Source: an uncultured Acidobacteriota bacterium (GTDB taxonomy: Bacteria > Acidobacteriota > Vicinamibacteria > Fen-336). Taken from it: a stretch of DNA of 64,000 nucleotides. Shown here piece after piece: positions 36,226 to 45,010 of the stretch. The stretch is taken from assembly GCA_902826455.1 (NCBI GenBank), contig CADEEV010000008.1:62001-126000 (forward strand). Reading direction: 5' to 3'. Position 1 is the first letter of the stretch, and the number at the start of each line of letters is the position of its first letter. A model generated the notes under the pieces. That model was given only the letters and a program-made list of their open reading frames with translations. It was not told the DNA's origin and made no database searches. The translations under genes were made by a program, and so were the position numbers.

Positions 36226-36255
36226 TTGCGCCGGGAAATCCGTTTCCTGTAGACT
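36226..36255 (+). promoter_or_regulatory. Possible promoter of purC
   Basis: TTGCGC (36226-36231), 18 bases, TAGACT (36250-36255), in the 99-base gap before purC. Both boxes are imperfect. An 11-base direct repeat (CGCCTCTTCGT) lies just upstream. Confidence 0.35.
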
Positions 36256-36300
36256 CCCCTCCCTCCGAAACGGCTTCGCGAAAAAAGAGAGCGCCTCAAG

Positions 36301-37218
36301 ATGACTGCTGCCTTCCCCCATCCGCCGATCCTCGAGTCGAACATCCCCGCATTCCCGCTGTGGCGCCGCGGCAAGGTGCGGGACGTCTACGATCTCGGCG
36401 ACCGGCTTCTCATCGTGACCACCGACCGCCTGTCGGCGTTCGACGTCGTGCTGCCGACGCCGATCCCCGACAAGGGCCGGGTGCTGACGCAGCTGTCGCT
36501 GTTCTGGTTCCGGCTGCTCTCCGACGTGATCCCCAACCACATCCTGGCGAGCGAGGTGAGCGAGTACCCGGCGGAGCTCCACGCGTACCGTGACCAGCTC
36601 GAAGGGCGCTCGATGCTCGTGCGGAAGACCGACCCGCTGCCGGTCGAGTGCGTGGTCCGCGGCTACATCACGGGCTCGGGCTGGAAGGACTACAAGAAGA
36701 CGGGCTCGGTGTGCGGCATCCCGCTGCCAGCGGGCCTGCGCGAGTCCGAGCGCCTCGATCCCCCGCTCTTCACGCCGTCGACAAAGGCCGAGACCGGACA
36801 CGACGAGAACATCTCCTTCGAGGAGGTCGCGAAGCTGATCGGGCCCGAGCGCGCCGCCGAGGTCCGCGACGTGACCCTCGCGATCTACACGAAGGCCCGC
36901 GACCACGCCGCGAAGCGCGGCATCCTCCTCGCCGACACCAAGTTCGAGTTCGGCGTGCAGGACGGGCGTCTGATCTGGATCGACGAGGCGCTGACGCCGG
37001 ACTCGTCGCGCTTCTGGCCCCAGGCCGGATACGAGGCCGGCAAGGGGCAGCCCAGCTTCGACAAGCAGTACGTCCGCGACTATCTCGAGACCCTGGACTG
37101 GGACAAGACGCCTCCGGGTCCGGCCCTTCCGGACGACGTCGTCACCCGGACCCGGGCGAAGTACCGGGAGGCCTACGCGCTCCTGACCGGCCGGGACCTC
37201 GACGGGGGCGCGGCGTGA
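36301..37218 (+). CDS. purC: Phosphoribosylaminoimidazole-succinocarboxamide synthase
   Basis: 305 residues, the longer SAICAR synthetase form. Ligates aspartate to CAIR in purine synthesis. [60 protein letters not shown] and the conserved end of the active site [16 protein letters not shown] are diagnostic. ATG at the end of a leader with AGAGAGCG. No other purine gene is adjacent; instead a tiny Fis-type gene overlaps its stop. Confidence 0.97.
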   Translation: MTAAFPHPPILESNIPAFPLWRRGKVRDVYDLGDRLLIVTTDRLSAFDVVLPTPIPDKGRVLTQLSLFWFRLLSDVIPNHILASEVSEYPAELHAYRDQLEGRSMLVRKTDPLPVECVVRGYITGSGWKDYKKTGSVCGIPLPAGLRESERLDPPLFTPSTKAETGHDENISFEEVAKLIGPERAAEVRDVTLAIYTKARDHAAKRGILLADTKFEFGVQDGRLIWIDEALTPDSSRFWPQAGYEAGKGQPSFDKQYVRDYLETLDWDKTPPGPALPDDVVTRTRAKYREAYALLTGRDLDGGAA

Positions 37219-37412
37219 AGCAGGAGCTCGAAGCCCTCGTCACCGAGATGATCGAGCGCGGCATCCTCTTCTCCGACGCCCGCCGCGAGTTCGAGAAGCG
37301 CTTCATCTTCCGTATGTTGCAGCGTCATCGCGGCAACATGTCCCGGGCCGCCAAGGACCTCAAGATCCACCGCAACACGCTCGGCAAGAAGGTCGAAGAG
37401 TACAAGCTCTAG
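37215..37412 (+). CDS. Tiny Fis-type helix-turn-helix protein
   Basis: 65 residues from GTG 37215, overlapping the purC stop as GTGA. The C-terminal 45 residues match the Fis/NtrC DNA-binding fold: [20 protein letters not shown], then [21 protein letters not shown]. No receiver or AAA+ domain, so it is either a nucleoid-type Fis protein or a detached NtrC-type HTH. Its TAG stop lies inside the left arm of the first CIRCE operator, so purC-HTH transcripts run into the groESL control region. Confidence 0.85.
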   Translation: MKQELEALVTEMIERGILFSDARREFEKRFIFRMLQRHRGNMSRAAKDLKIHRNTLGKKVEEYKL

Positions 37413-37435
37413 CACTCGGCTTGACAGAGTGCTAA
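37409..37435. promoter_or_regulatory. CIRCE operator 1 (HrcA binding site)
   Basis: CTAGCACTC (37409-37417), nine bases, GAGTGCTAA (37427-37435): the CIRCE inverted repeat with one change in the left arm. HrcA binds CIRCE to repress heat-shock genes. The -35 box TTGACA sits inside the spacer, so bound repressor would block RNA polymerase. Confidence 0.92.
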
Positions 37436-37449
37436 CCACCCACTAGATT
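37421..37449 (+). promoter_or_regulatory. groESL promoter
   Basis: TTGACA (37421-37426), 17 bases, TAGATT (37444-37449). The -35 is perfect and lies in the CIRCE 1 spacer; the -10 overlaps the first bases of CIRCE 2. Expected start near 37456. Confidence 0.75.
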
Positions 37450-37474
37450 GGCAGTTGACAGGGGCGAGTGCTAA
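37448..37474. promoter_or_regulatory. Degenerate second CIRCE operator overlapping a leader hairpin
   Basis: TTGGCAGTT (37448-37456, six of nine matches to the CIRCE left arm), exactly nine bases, then a perfect GAGTGCTAA (37466-37474). In addition GGGGCGAG (37461-37468) and CTCGCCCC (37477-37484) form a perfect 8-bp stem at the start of the groESL transcript. Confidence 0.6.
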
Positions 37475-37514
37475 GGCTCGCCCCGACCATCTCTTATTAG
37501 GAGACGAAACACGC

Positions 37515-39468
<1,954 letters not shown>

Positions 39469-39498
39469 GCCGCATCGAGCAGTCGTCGTCAGTCGCAC

Positions 39499-39530
39499 GA
39501 ACGGGGGCCTCGCGGCCCCCGTTCTTTTTT
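39499..39530 (+). terminator. Rho-independent terminator of groESL
   Basis: An 11-bp perfect stem (GAACGGGGGCC / GGCCCCCGTTC) around the loop TCGC, followed by six T. It also separates groESL from the convergent pseudokinase gene. Confidence 0.95.
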
Positions 39531-39545
39531 GGACGGCGAGCGGCT

Positions 39546-41567
39546 CTAGTTGGGAAGCTTGAACTGCACGCGCAGGGGCATCCAGACCTTCACGGGGATG
39601 CCTTCCTTCGTGGCCGGGCGGTACTTGCGCCGCTTCGCGTTCTCGATCGCCGCCTCGTCGAGGCCCGCGCGGCCTCCCGCGCTCGTCACCACTTGCGTGT
39701 CGGTGACGACGCCGCGCTCGTCGACGAGGATCGAGAGCTCGACCGTACCCTCGATGCGCTGCCGCAACGCGATGGGCGGGTAGACGAGGGGCGGGGTCTT
39801 GTCGGGAACGGGCGGCGTCACGCCCGTGTCGGAAAGATTCACGAGCGTGCCCGGCCTGAGGGCCGGCTGCGTCGTGGGAGGCACCGTCGTCGTGGGCGGC
39901 AGCGTGGTCGTGGCGGCGGCCGCCGCGGCGAGACGCGCTTCCTCGGCCTTGCGGCGCTCCTCGGCGACGCGCGCCTCCTCGGCCGCCTTCGCCTCCTCGA
40001 GCTTCTTCTTCTCCTCCTGCTGCTTCTTTTCCTGCTCGAGGCGGGCCTTCTTCGCGGCCTCTTCCTGGGCTTTCGCGATCGCCGCGGGATCGGCCGTGGT
40101 GCCGAGCGCCTTCGCCTGGGCTTCGAGCTTCTTCTTCGCTTCCTCGGCGGCCTTGGCTTCGGCCTCGGCCTTCTCGGCCTCGAAGGCCTTCAGCTTCTCC
40201 TCGAGCTCCTTCACGTGGGCCTGCGCGGCGATCGCCTCGGGCGACAGCGTCGTCGTGGGCGGCGCGGTGTTGACCGGGGCGCTCGGGCCGCGCCCGAACA
40301 GGTACCAGCCGCCGGCCGCCAGCAGGGCCACGACCAGGGCGCCGCCGGCCACGAGGGGGGTGCTGCTCTTCTTCGGCTCTTCCTTGTGGAACGTGAAGCC
40401 GGCGGCCGCTTCCTTCGCCGAGGCCGCCGGCGCCGGGGGCGGCTCGTGGCTCGCCGGCGCATGCGACGACGCGGGTACGGGCACCGGGGTGTGGGCGATC
40501 GGCGCGTGCGCCGCATGGGCGGCGACCGGAGCCGACACCGGGACCGGCGTCAGGGACGGGATCGACGGCGACGCCTTCGGCGCCGCCTTGTCGTCCGTGA
40601 GGAACTCGACGTAGCTCGCTTCCTTCTCGTCCTTCAGCTGCTTCGATTCCTTGTCGATGTCCTCGCGGAAGAGCGAGTGCATGAAGAACGCGAGGTTGAA
40701 CGTGGTCGGGGTGAAGTCGCCCGAGAAGAGCAGCGTGTCGATCGCCTTTCGCATCTCCGCGATCTCGGCGTAGCGACCGGCGGGTTCCTGGGCCAGCGCC
40801 TTCGCGAGGATGTCGGCGATCGCCTTCGGGATCTGGTCGTCGTCTCCGGCAGGGCTCTGGAGCTTCGCCGCGGCCAGACGCGCCGGGATGTCGGCGGCGC
40901 GTCCGCCCTGGAAGAGCGGCTGGCCCGTGAGGGTCTCGTAGAGGATGGCGCCGACCGCGAACGTGTCCGACCGCGTGTCGCCGGCGCCGCCCGCCGCCTG
41001 CTCGGGCGCGAGATAGAGCATCTCGTCCTCGCGCACGGCGCCGGCCTCGCGCACCTTGCTCGGCCAGTAGCCGAACCCGCGCACCCGCACCTCGCCCTCG
41101 TAGGAGACGAAGACGCTCGAGGGATTGACGAGCCCGTGGAAGTAGCGGACGCCCGCGTCGGTCTTGCGGCCATGGGCGTACTCGAGGGCCGAGCAGATCT
41201 TGCTCGCGATCAGCAGCGTGTGGTCGACCGAGAACGGGAAGCCGTCGCGGCGGCAGCGTGAGAAGATGCCCTTGAGGCTCTTGCCTTCGACGAACTCGTA
41301 CGAGATGTAGTACGAGGACTCGACCTTGCCGATGCCGTAGATCTTCGCGATGTTCGCGTTCTGCAGCTGGGCGGCGAGCTTCGCCTGGTCCATCAGGTTC
41401 TTCGCGAAGTCGGCGTTCTTCGAGAGATCCGGACCGAGCTTCAGGAGCGCGACGATCTTCTCGAGACCGGTCGCGCTCAGCTTCGCTGCACGGTACTCGA
41501 CGCCGAGCCCCGAGCTCTCGACCTCGTCCAGCAAGACGAACTTGCCGAATTTTTCCCGCTTGGCCAT
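39546..41567 (-). CDS. Pseudokinase-TonB fusion membrane protein
   Basis: 673 residues. Ser/Thr-kinase-like domain about 8-285: the fold is recognisable (YLAPEQ 186-190, SDTFAVGAILYETLTG at 200-215), but the catalytic loop HRDxxxxN reads FHGLVNPSS (H144 G145 L146), the DFG motif is GFG (164-166) and the glycine loop is degenerate. So it should not phosphorylate. Then a His/Pro/Ala linker, one membrane helix (404-425), a Lys/Glu/Ala coiled coil (about 444-550), and a C-terminal TonB domain (about 595-673: YPPIALRQRIEGTVELSILVDERGVV, KYRPATKEGIPVKVWMPLRVQF). TonB domains cross the periplasm to reach outer-membrane partners; the pseudokinase may sense a cytoplasmic state. ATG start, promoter at 41606-41634. 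Confidence 0.88.
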   Translation of the reverse strand: MAKREKFGKFVLLDEVESSGLGVEYRAAKLSATGLEKIVALLKLGPDLSKNADFAKNLMDQAKLAAQLQNANIAKIYGIGKVESSYYISYEFVEGKSLKGIFSRCRRDGFPFSVDHTLLIASKICSALEYAHGRKTDAGVRYFHGLVNPSSVFVSYEGEVRVRGFGYWPSKVREAGAVREDEMLYLAPEQAAGGAGDTRSDTFAVGAILYETLTGQPLFQGGRAADIPARLAAAKLQSPAGDDDQIPKAIADILAKALAQEPAGRYAEIAEMRKAIDTLLFSGDFTPTTFNLAFFMHSLFREDIDKESKQLKDEKEASYVEFLTDDKAAPKASPSIPSLTPVPVSAPVAAHAAHAPIAHTPVPVPASSHAPASHEPPPAPAASAKEAAAGFTFHKEEPKKSSTPLVAGGALVVALLAAGGWYLFGRGPSAPVNTAPPTTTLSPEAIAAQAHVKELEEKLKAFEAEKAEAEAKAAEEAKKKLEAQAKALGTTADPAAIAKAQEEAAKKARLEQEKKQQEEKKKLEEAKAAEEARVAEERRKAEEARLAAAAAATTTLPPTTTVPPTTQPALRPGTLVNLSDTGVTPPVPDKTPPLVYPPIALRQRIEGTVELSILVDERGVVTDTQVVTSAGGRAGLDEAAIENAKRRKYRPATKEGIPVKVWMPLRVQFKLPN

Positions 41568-41605
41568 GGACGGCTATCCCTCGCTCTCGACTGAGTTTGC
41601 CGGGG

Positions 41606-41634
41606 AATGTAGCATCGGCCTCCGGACCCGTCAA
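41606..41634 (-). promoter_or_regulatory. Promoter of the pseudokinase-TonB gene
   Basis: Minus strand: TTGACG (41634-41629), 17 bases, TACATT (41611-41606), 39 bases before the ATG. Both boxes match five or four of six consensus bases with ideal spacing. Confidence 0.7.
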
Positions 41635-41656
41635 CAAAACCGGCCGCGCCGGCCGC

Positions 41657-41662
41657 TAGAAT
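41657..41662 (+). promoter_or_regulatory. -10 box TAGAAT six bases before a GTG start (leaderless promoter)
   Basis: TAGAAT ends six bases before GTG 41669. No Shine-Dalgarno is present and no clear -35 box. Same spacing as at 1279 and 45862. Confidence 0.5.
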
Positions 41663-41668
41663 CCCGGT

Positions 41669-43321
41669 GTGCGCCCCCTGGAGCTCGCCTTCGCCTGCGG
41701 TGGCGCCCTCGCCCTGGCCACATCGGCGACGGCGGCCGAGCGCCGTTGCGGGACGCATGCGGACCTGTCGCGGGACCTTCTCGCGCTGCATCGCTCCGGC
41801 TCCCGCGAACTGCGGGCCGCGGCGGCCGAAGCCGACGCCGATCGCGACGTCGACGGCATCGCGGTGCTCGAGGACCGCGGCGACCTCGTGGTGCGGAGGA
41901 ACCCGCTCGACCTCGCGGACACGGCGGTGCGCCTGACGCCGAACGGCGCCTCGGGATTCGACCCGACGCCGCTCGGCCTCGGCCTCGAGGCCGGCACCGT
42001 CACCCTCACCGTCGGCGACGACGACGCGGTCGGCGTCGACCTCCCGTTCCCGTTCCCGTTCTTCGGGGCCCGCTACGGGCGAGCGTTCGTCCATTCCGAC
42101 GGGACCGTGAGCTTCGGCGCGCCCGACGTGCGGCCGGGAGGGCGCGGCCTCGGCAGCCTCCTCGTGGGTCCGCCCCGGGTCGCGGCGCTGTTCGCCGACC
42201 TCGCTCCCGCAGCCGGCGGACGCATCGCCGTCTCGGTGATGCCCGAGCGGGCGGTGGTCAGCTGGAGCGACGTGCCGGAGGCCGGCAGCGACCGGCGGAA
42301 CTCGTTCTCGATCACCCTTCACGCCGCGGGCACGATCGACCTCGTGTACGGGCGGCTGGAGACACCGGACGCGGTGGTCGGCGTCGTCCCGGGGGGCGCG
42401 GCCGCGTTCACCGCCGCCGACCTCTCGAAGGGCGAGCCGCGGGGCGCCGGCGGCGCCCTGGCCGAGCGCTTCTCGGCCCGGGACCATCTCGACCTCGTGG
42501 CCGCCACGGCGCGTTTCCTGCGCGGCCACGGCGATGTCTTCGACCAGCTCGTCGTCTACACGACGCGCCCCCTCAACCCGCAACCGGAGAGCCTCGCCTT
42601 CCAGGTGAACGTGAGCAACGACGTGCGCGGCATCGGCCTCGACCTGCGCGACGACTCCGGGGCCTGGGGCAGCGCGGGGGTACTCGCGAGCGTCGTCTAC
42701 ATGGACACGATCGACAGCTACGCGGAGGTCGACGGCTTCGAGCTGCTCGGCCACGAGGTCGGTCACCGCTGGCTCGCGCGCCTGCGCTTCCGCGACGCGG
42801 GCGGCTCCGCGAGCAGCGCCCTGCTCGGGCGGGGAGGCACGCACTGGAGCTTCTTCCTGGACACGGCGGCCTCGGTGCTCGAGGGCAACGCCCTCACAGA
42901 GCATGGGCCCGGCGCGTTCGAGACGACGGCGATCGTCACGGGCTACGGCGCCCTCGACCTCTACGCCATGGGCCTCGTGTCGGCGGCCGAGGTGCCGCCG
43001 TTCTTCTACGTGGCCGAAGCGGGCGACTTCTACCCGAGACGCACGTTCTCCGCGTCTTCGGGACCGGAGGTCGGGGTCCGCTTCACGGGCCTGCGGCGCG
43101 ACGTCACGATCGAGGACGTGATCGCGGTGGAGGGTCCGCGGGTCCCCGACGCCGCGCAGGCGCCGCACCGCTTGCGGCAGGCGTTCGTGCTGGTCGCGGA
43201 TTCCGAGGCGCCCGCGAGCGCGCCGCGCGTGGCCGCCCTGTCCCGCATCCGGGCCCGGTTCGGCCCCTGGTACGGCGCTGCCACCCGGGGCCGCGGGATC
43301 GCCGACAGCTCCCTCCCGTAG
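41669..43321 (+). CDS. Secreted HExxH zinc metalloprotease-like protein
   Basis: 550 residues from GTG 41669. Signal peptide about 1-23 (LAFACGGALALATSATAA). A nidogen-like beta domain about 120-235 (DLPFPFPFFGARYGRAFVHS, DGTVSFG) precedes the zinc motif HEVGHRW (His362, Glu363, His366). Further acidic and His residues after it (EGNALTEHGPGAFE) may supply the third ligand, which I cannot fix. No membrane anchor or sorting tail is visible. Likely exported endopeptidase; substrate unknown. It is transcribed away from the pseudokinase-TonB gene. Confidence 0.8.
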   Translation: MRPLELAFACGGALALATSATAAERRCGTHADLSRDLLALHRSGSRELRAAAAEADADRDVDGIAVLEDRGDLVVRRNPLDLADTAVRLTPNGASGFDPTPLGLGLEAGTVTLTVGDDDAVGVDLPFPFPFFGARYGRAFVHSDGTVSFGAPDVRPGGRGLGSLLVGPPRVAALFADLAPAAGGRIAVSVMPERAVVSWSDVPEAGSDRRNSFSITLHAAGTIDLVYGRLETPDAVVGVVPGGAAAFTAADLSKGEPRGAGGALAERFSARDHLDLVAATARFLRGHGDVFDQLVVYTTRPLNPQPESLAFQVNVSNDVRGIGLDLRDDSGAWGSAGVLASVVYMDTIDSYAEVDGFELLGHEVGHRWLARLRFRDAGGSASSALLGRGGTHWSFFLDTAASVLEGNALTEHGPGAFETTAIVTGYGALDLYAMGLVSAAEVPPFFYVAEAGDFYPRRTFSASSGPEVGVRFTGLRRDVTIEDVIAVEGPRVPDAAQAPHRLRQAFVLVADSEAPASAPRVAALSRIRARFGPWYGAATRGRGIADSSLP

Positions 43322-43340
43322 CGAGGGCGTGTCCCAGGCA

Positions 43341-43377
43341 ACGCGTTCGTCCAACCACGGCCGCGGCCGGAACGCGT
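43341..43377. promoter_or_regulatory. Nested palindromes upstream of the sigma-54 promoter
   Basis: ACGCGTTC (43341-43348) and GAACGCGT (43370-43377) form an 8-bp inverted repeat, with the 10-bp palindrome GGCCGCGGCC (43359-43368) between them. The set lies 30-70 bases upstream of the -24 element, where an enhancer-binding protein could sit. Confidence 0.4.
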
Positions 43378-43407
43378 CAAAGCGTTGATCTTGCTCGACA
43401 TGCGACT

Positions 43408-43422
43408 TGGCACGGCGCTCGC
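43408..43422 (+). promoter_or_regulatory. Sigma-54 (-24/-12) promoter
   Basis: TGGCACG, four bases, TCGC: matches the sigma-54 consensus TGGCACG-N4-TTGC at ten of eleven fixed positions, with the invariant GG and GC at the right distance. Predicted start near 43434, directly before a GGAGG and the 34-residue gene. A sigma-54 activator is encoded at 26.2-27.6 kb. Confidence 0.65.
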
Positions 43423-43447
43423 TTAGAGCGCCTGCGGAGGTGCAGTC

Positions 43448-43552
43448 GTGATTTTCGAAACGGTGGCTGCGGCGGCCGGCATCGGCGTAGGACTCCTGGT
43501 CGCACGAGGAGTGCTCGAGGCCATCCTCGCGCTCACGTTCGGAAAACGCTAG
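43448..43552 (+). CDS. 34-residue single-helix membrane peptide
   Basis: GTG 43448 to TAG 43552, 34 residues. The Shine-Dalgarno GGAGGT stands six bases before the GTG. The product has a short acidic N-terminus (MIFETV), one hydrophobic helix of about 24 residues rich in Ala, Gly, Val and Leu, and a basic end (FGKR), the normal layout of a small inner-membrane protein. No family is recognised. It follows a sigma-54-type promoter, and its stop codon shares CTAG with the convergent pilP-like gene. Confidence 0.65.
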   Translation: MIFETVAAAAGIGVGLLVARGVLEAILALTFGKR

Positions 43553-44013
43553 GGCTCGACCGCCAGGACGAGCTCCGCCCCCTGCGGATCGCGTAGCCGC
43601 ACGCCGCTGTCTTCGTCGGCGGCCAGCAGGGTGAAGCCGTTCGACGCCTCTCCGATCCCCAGGAGCACCATCTCCCCTCTCACGAACAGGGCGGCTCGGA
43701 CCTTTCCGCCCTTCCGCACGAAGCCCGTCAGCCTTACGGGCGGCTCAGGCATGAGCGTCGGAGCCGGCGCCAGGGCCGAAACCCGGGGCGAGTCCGCGGC
43801 ACGGCTCGGGGGCGGCACGTCGGCATAGTCGAACGGGTTCCGGGCCAGCGCCGGCTCCGGCGCCGTGGCCGGGGATTCCGGAACCGACCGCGGCTCGTGG
43901 GCGGCCGGTGCGGCAACGAGAGCCCGCTCCGGTTGTGGCGTCCGGCCCAGGGCGAAGGCGATCGCCGCGAGCCCCACGCCGAGGAGCGCACCCACCGCGG
44001 CCCGGCGCCTCAC
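43549..44013 (-). CDS. PilP/GspC-like inner-membrane protein
   Basis: 154 residues from GTG 44013. One N-terminal membrane helix (about 6-24), a Pro/Ala linker, then a compact beta domain (VRLTGFVRKGGKVRAALFV, MVLLGIGEASNGFTLLAADEDSGVRLRDPQG) with the pattern of PilP or the GspC homology region, which contacts the secretin. Last gene of the PilM-N-O-P-like run; GTG overlaps the stop of the preceding gene. No secretin gene is in the window. Confidence 0.68.
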   Translation of the reverse strand: MRRRAAVGALLGVGLAAIAFALGRTPQPERALVAAPAAHEPRSVPESPATAPEPALARNPFDYADVPPPSRAADSPRVSALAPAPTLMPEPPVRLTGFVRKGGKVRAALFVRGEMVLLGIGEASNGFTLLAADEDSGVRLRDPQGAELVLAVEP

Positions 44014-44501
44014 GAGCCCCCCAGGAGCCTGAGACCGTCGATGGAGATCGCCACGGCGCCGTCCTCGGGCGCGAACCGCACGCGGTCGAGCACGAGCCCC
44101 CAGCGGTTCGTCAGCTCGGACGAGAGGCGGTTCGCTTCGAGCAGGCTTCCGCGGGCCGAGAGGCGCAGCGTCGCCGCCACCGGCGGACGGGACGGAAGCA
44201 CGGCGAGGCGGACGCGCGAGACCCCGACGGCGCCCACCGCGGCCACGACGTCCCGGCGCAGGCGAAGGACGGGATCTCCAGGCTCGGAGCGAACGCCGTC
44301 CATCAGCGTCCGCGCGCGCTCGCGGCGCGCTTCGCGGCGCTCGGCGAGACCCAGGGCCTGGCCCACGGAGCGCCGCTCGTCACGGACGCGACGAAACGCA
44401 TCGCCGGCCGCCGCGACGTCGGCCTGGGCCGGGGCGGCGACGAGCAGGCGGAGCGCGAGGGCCGCCAGGAACATCAGGCCGGCGACGAGGCGCAGTCTCA
44501 C
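44010..44501 (-). CDS. PilO/GspM-like inner-membrane protein
   Basis: 163 residues from GTG 44501. Membrane helix about 5-25 (VAGLMFLAALALRLLVAAPAQA), which could also be read as a signal peptide, then a coiled-coil segment rich in Arg and Glu (RRVRDERRSVGQALGLAERREARRER split here by Val), and a ferredoxin-like domain (VRLAVLPSRPPVAATLRLSA, DGAVAISIDGLRLL). This is the PilO/GspM layout. Overlaps neighbours by four bases on both sides. Confidence 0.65.
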   Translation of the reverse strand: MRLRLVAGLMFLAALALRLLVAAPAQADVAAAGDAFRRVRDERRSVGQALGLAERREARRERARTLMDGVRSEPGDPVLRLRRDVVAAVGAVGVSRVRLAVLPSRPPVAATLRLSARGSLLEANRLSSELTNRWGLVLDRVRFAPEDGAVAISIDGLRLLGGS

Positions 44502-45010
44502 GAGCGCGTGCCGCTCCAGGTCATGCGAACGCCGGAGCGCACCGCGCCGTCCCGCTGCTCCTGTGCCGGCCGGACCGACGTGAAGCTCCGGGACCGGGAG
44601 AGCCGCTCGAGGAAGTCGTCCCAGGAGGCGGGCGAACGGGCCTCGACGTCGAGAGCGACCTCGACCGCGTCGCCGTACACGAAGCTGGCCGAGCGCAGCC
44701 GCACGCCCTCGGGCAGGAGGGCGGTGATCTCGGCGAGGAGCCGCGGCGGAGGGGCGTCGGTCGTCAGCTCCTGGCGCGACGCGAGGCGTTCGCTGTCGCC
44801 GCCACGGCGCGTCCCGAGACTGCGCAGGCGCGCCTGTGCCGAGGCCACCTCGGTCTGGACCTGGGCGAGCGCGGCTCGCACGACCTCGCGCTCGCGCCGC
44901 GCCGACACGGCGTCCCAGGTGGCCGCGGCCAGGACGAGCCCCGCGATGGCCAGGACTGCGATATCGCCCTTCGCCTGCCGTGCTCGCGGTCGGCTCGAGA
45001 AATCCATCAT
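44498..45010 (-). CDS. PilN-like inner-membrane protein
   Basis: 170 residues from ATG 45010. Short basic cytoplasmic tail, membrane helix about 17-35 (IAVLAIAGLVLAAATWDAV), coiled coil about 38-70, then a ferredoxin-like domain (LLAEITALLPEGVRLRSASF, VEVALDVEARSPASWDDFLERL). The usual PilN N-terminal INLLP motif that binds PilM is not present (DFSSRPRARQ instead). The ATG overlaps the TGA of the pilM-like gene. Confidence 0.72.
   Translation of the reverse strand: MMDFSSRPRARQAKGDIAVLAIAGLVLAAATWDAVSARREREVVRAALAQVQTEVASAQARLRSLGTRRGGDSERLASRQELTTDAPPPRLLAEITALLPEGVRLRSASFVYGDAVEVALDVEARSPASWDDFLERLSRSRSFTSVRPAQEQRDGAVRSGVRMTWSGTRS

Noticed and set aside
34777-36906. 709-codon minus-strand frame opposite the DUF4097 gene and purC
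   Set aside because: Covers two well-supported plus-strand genes and shows only His/Asp/Val-rich repeats that mirror the solenoid on the other strand.
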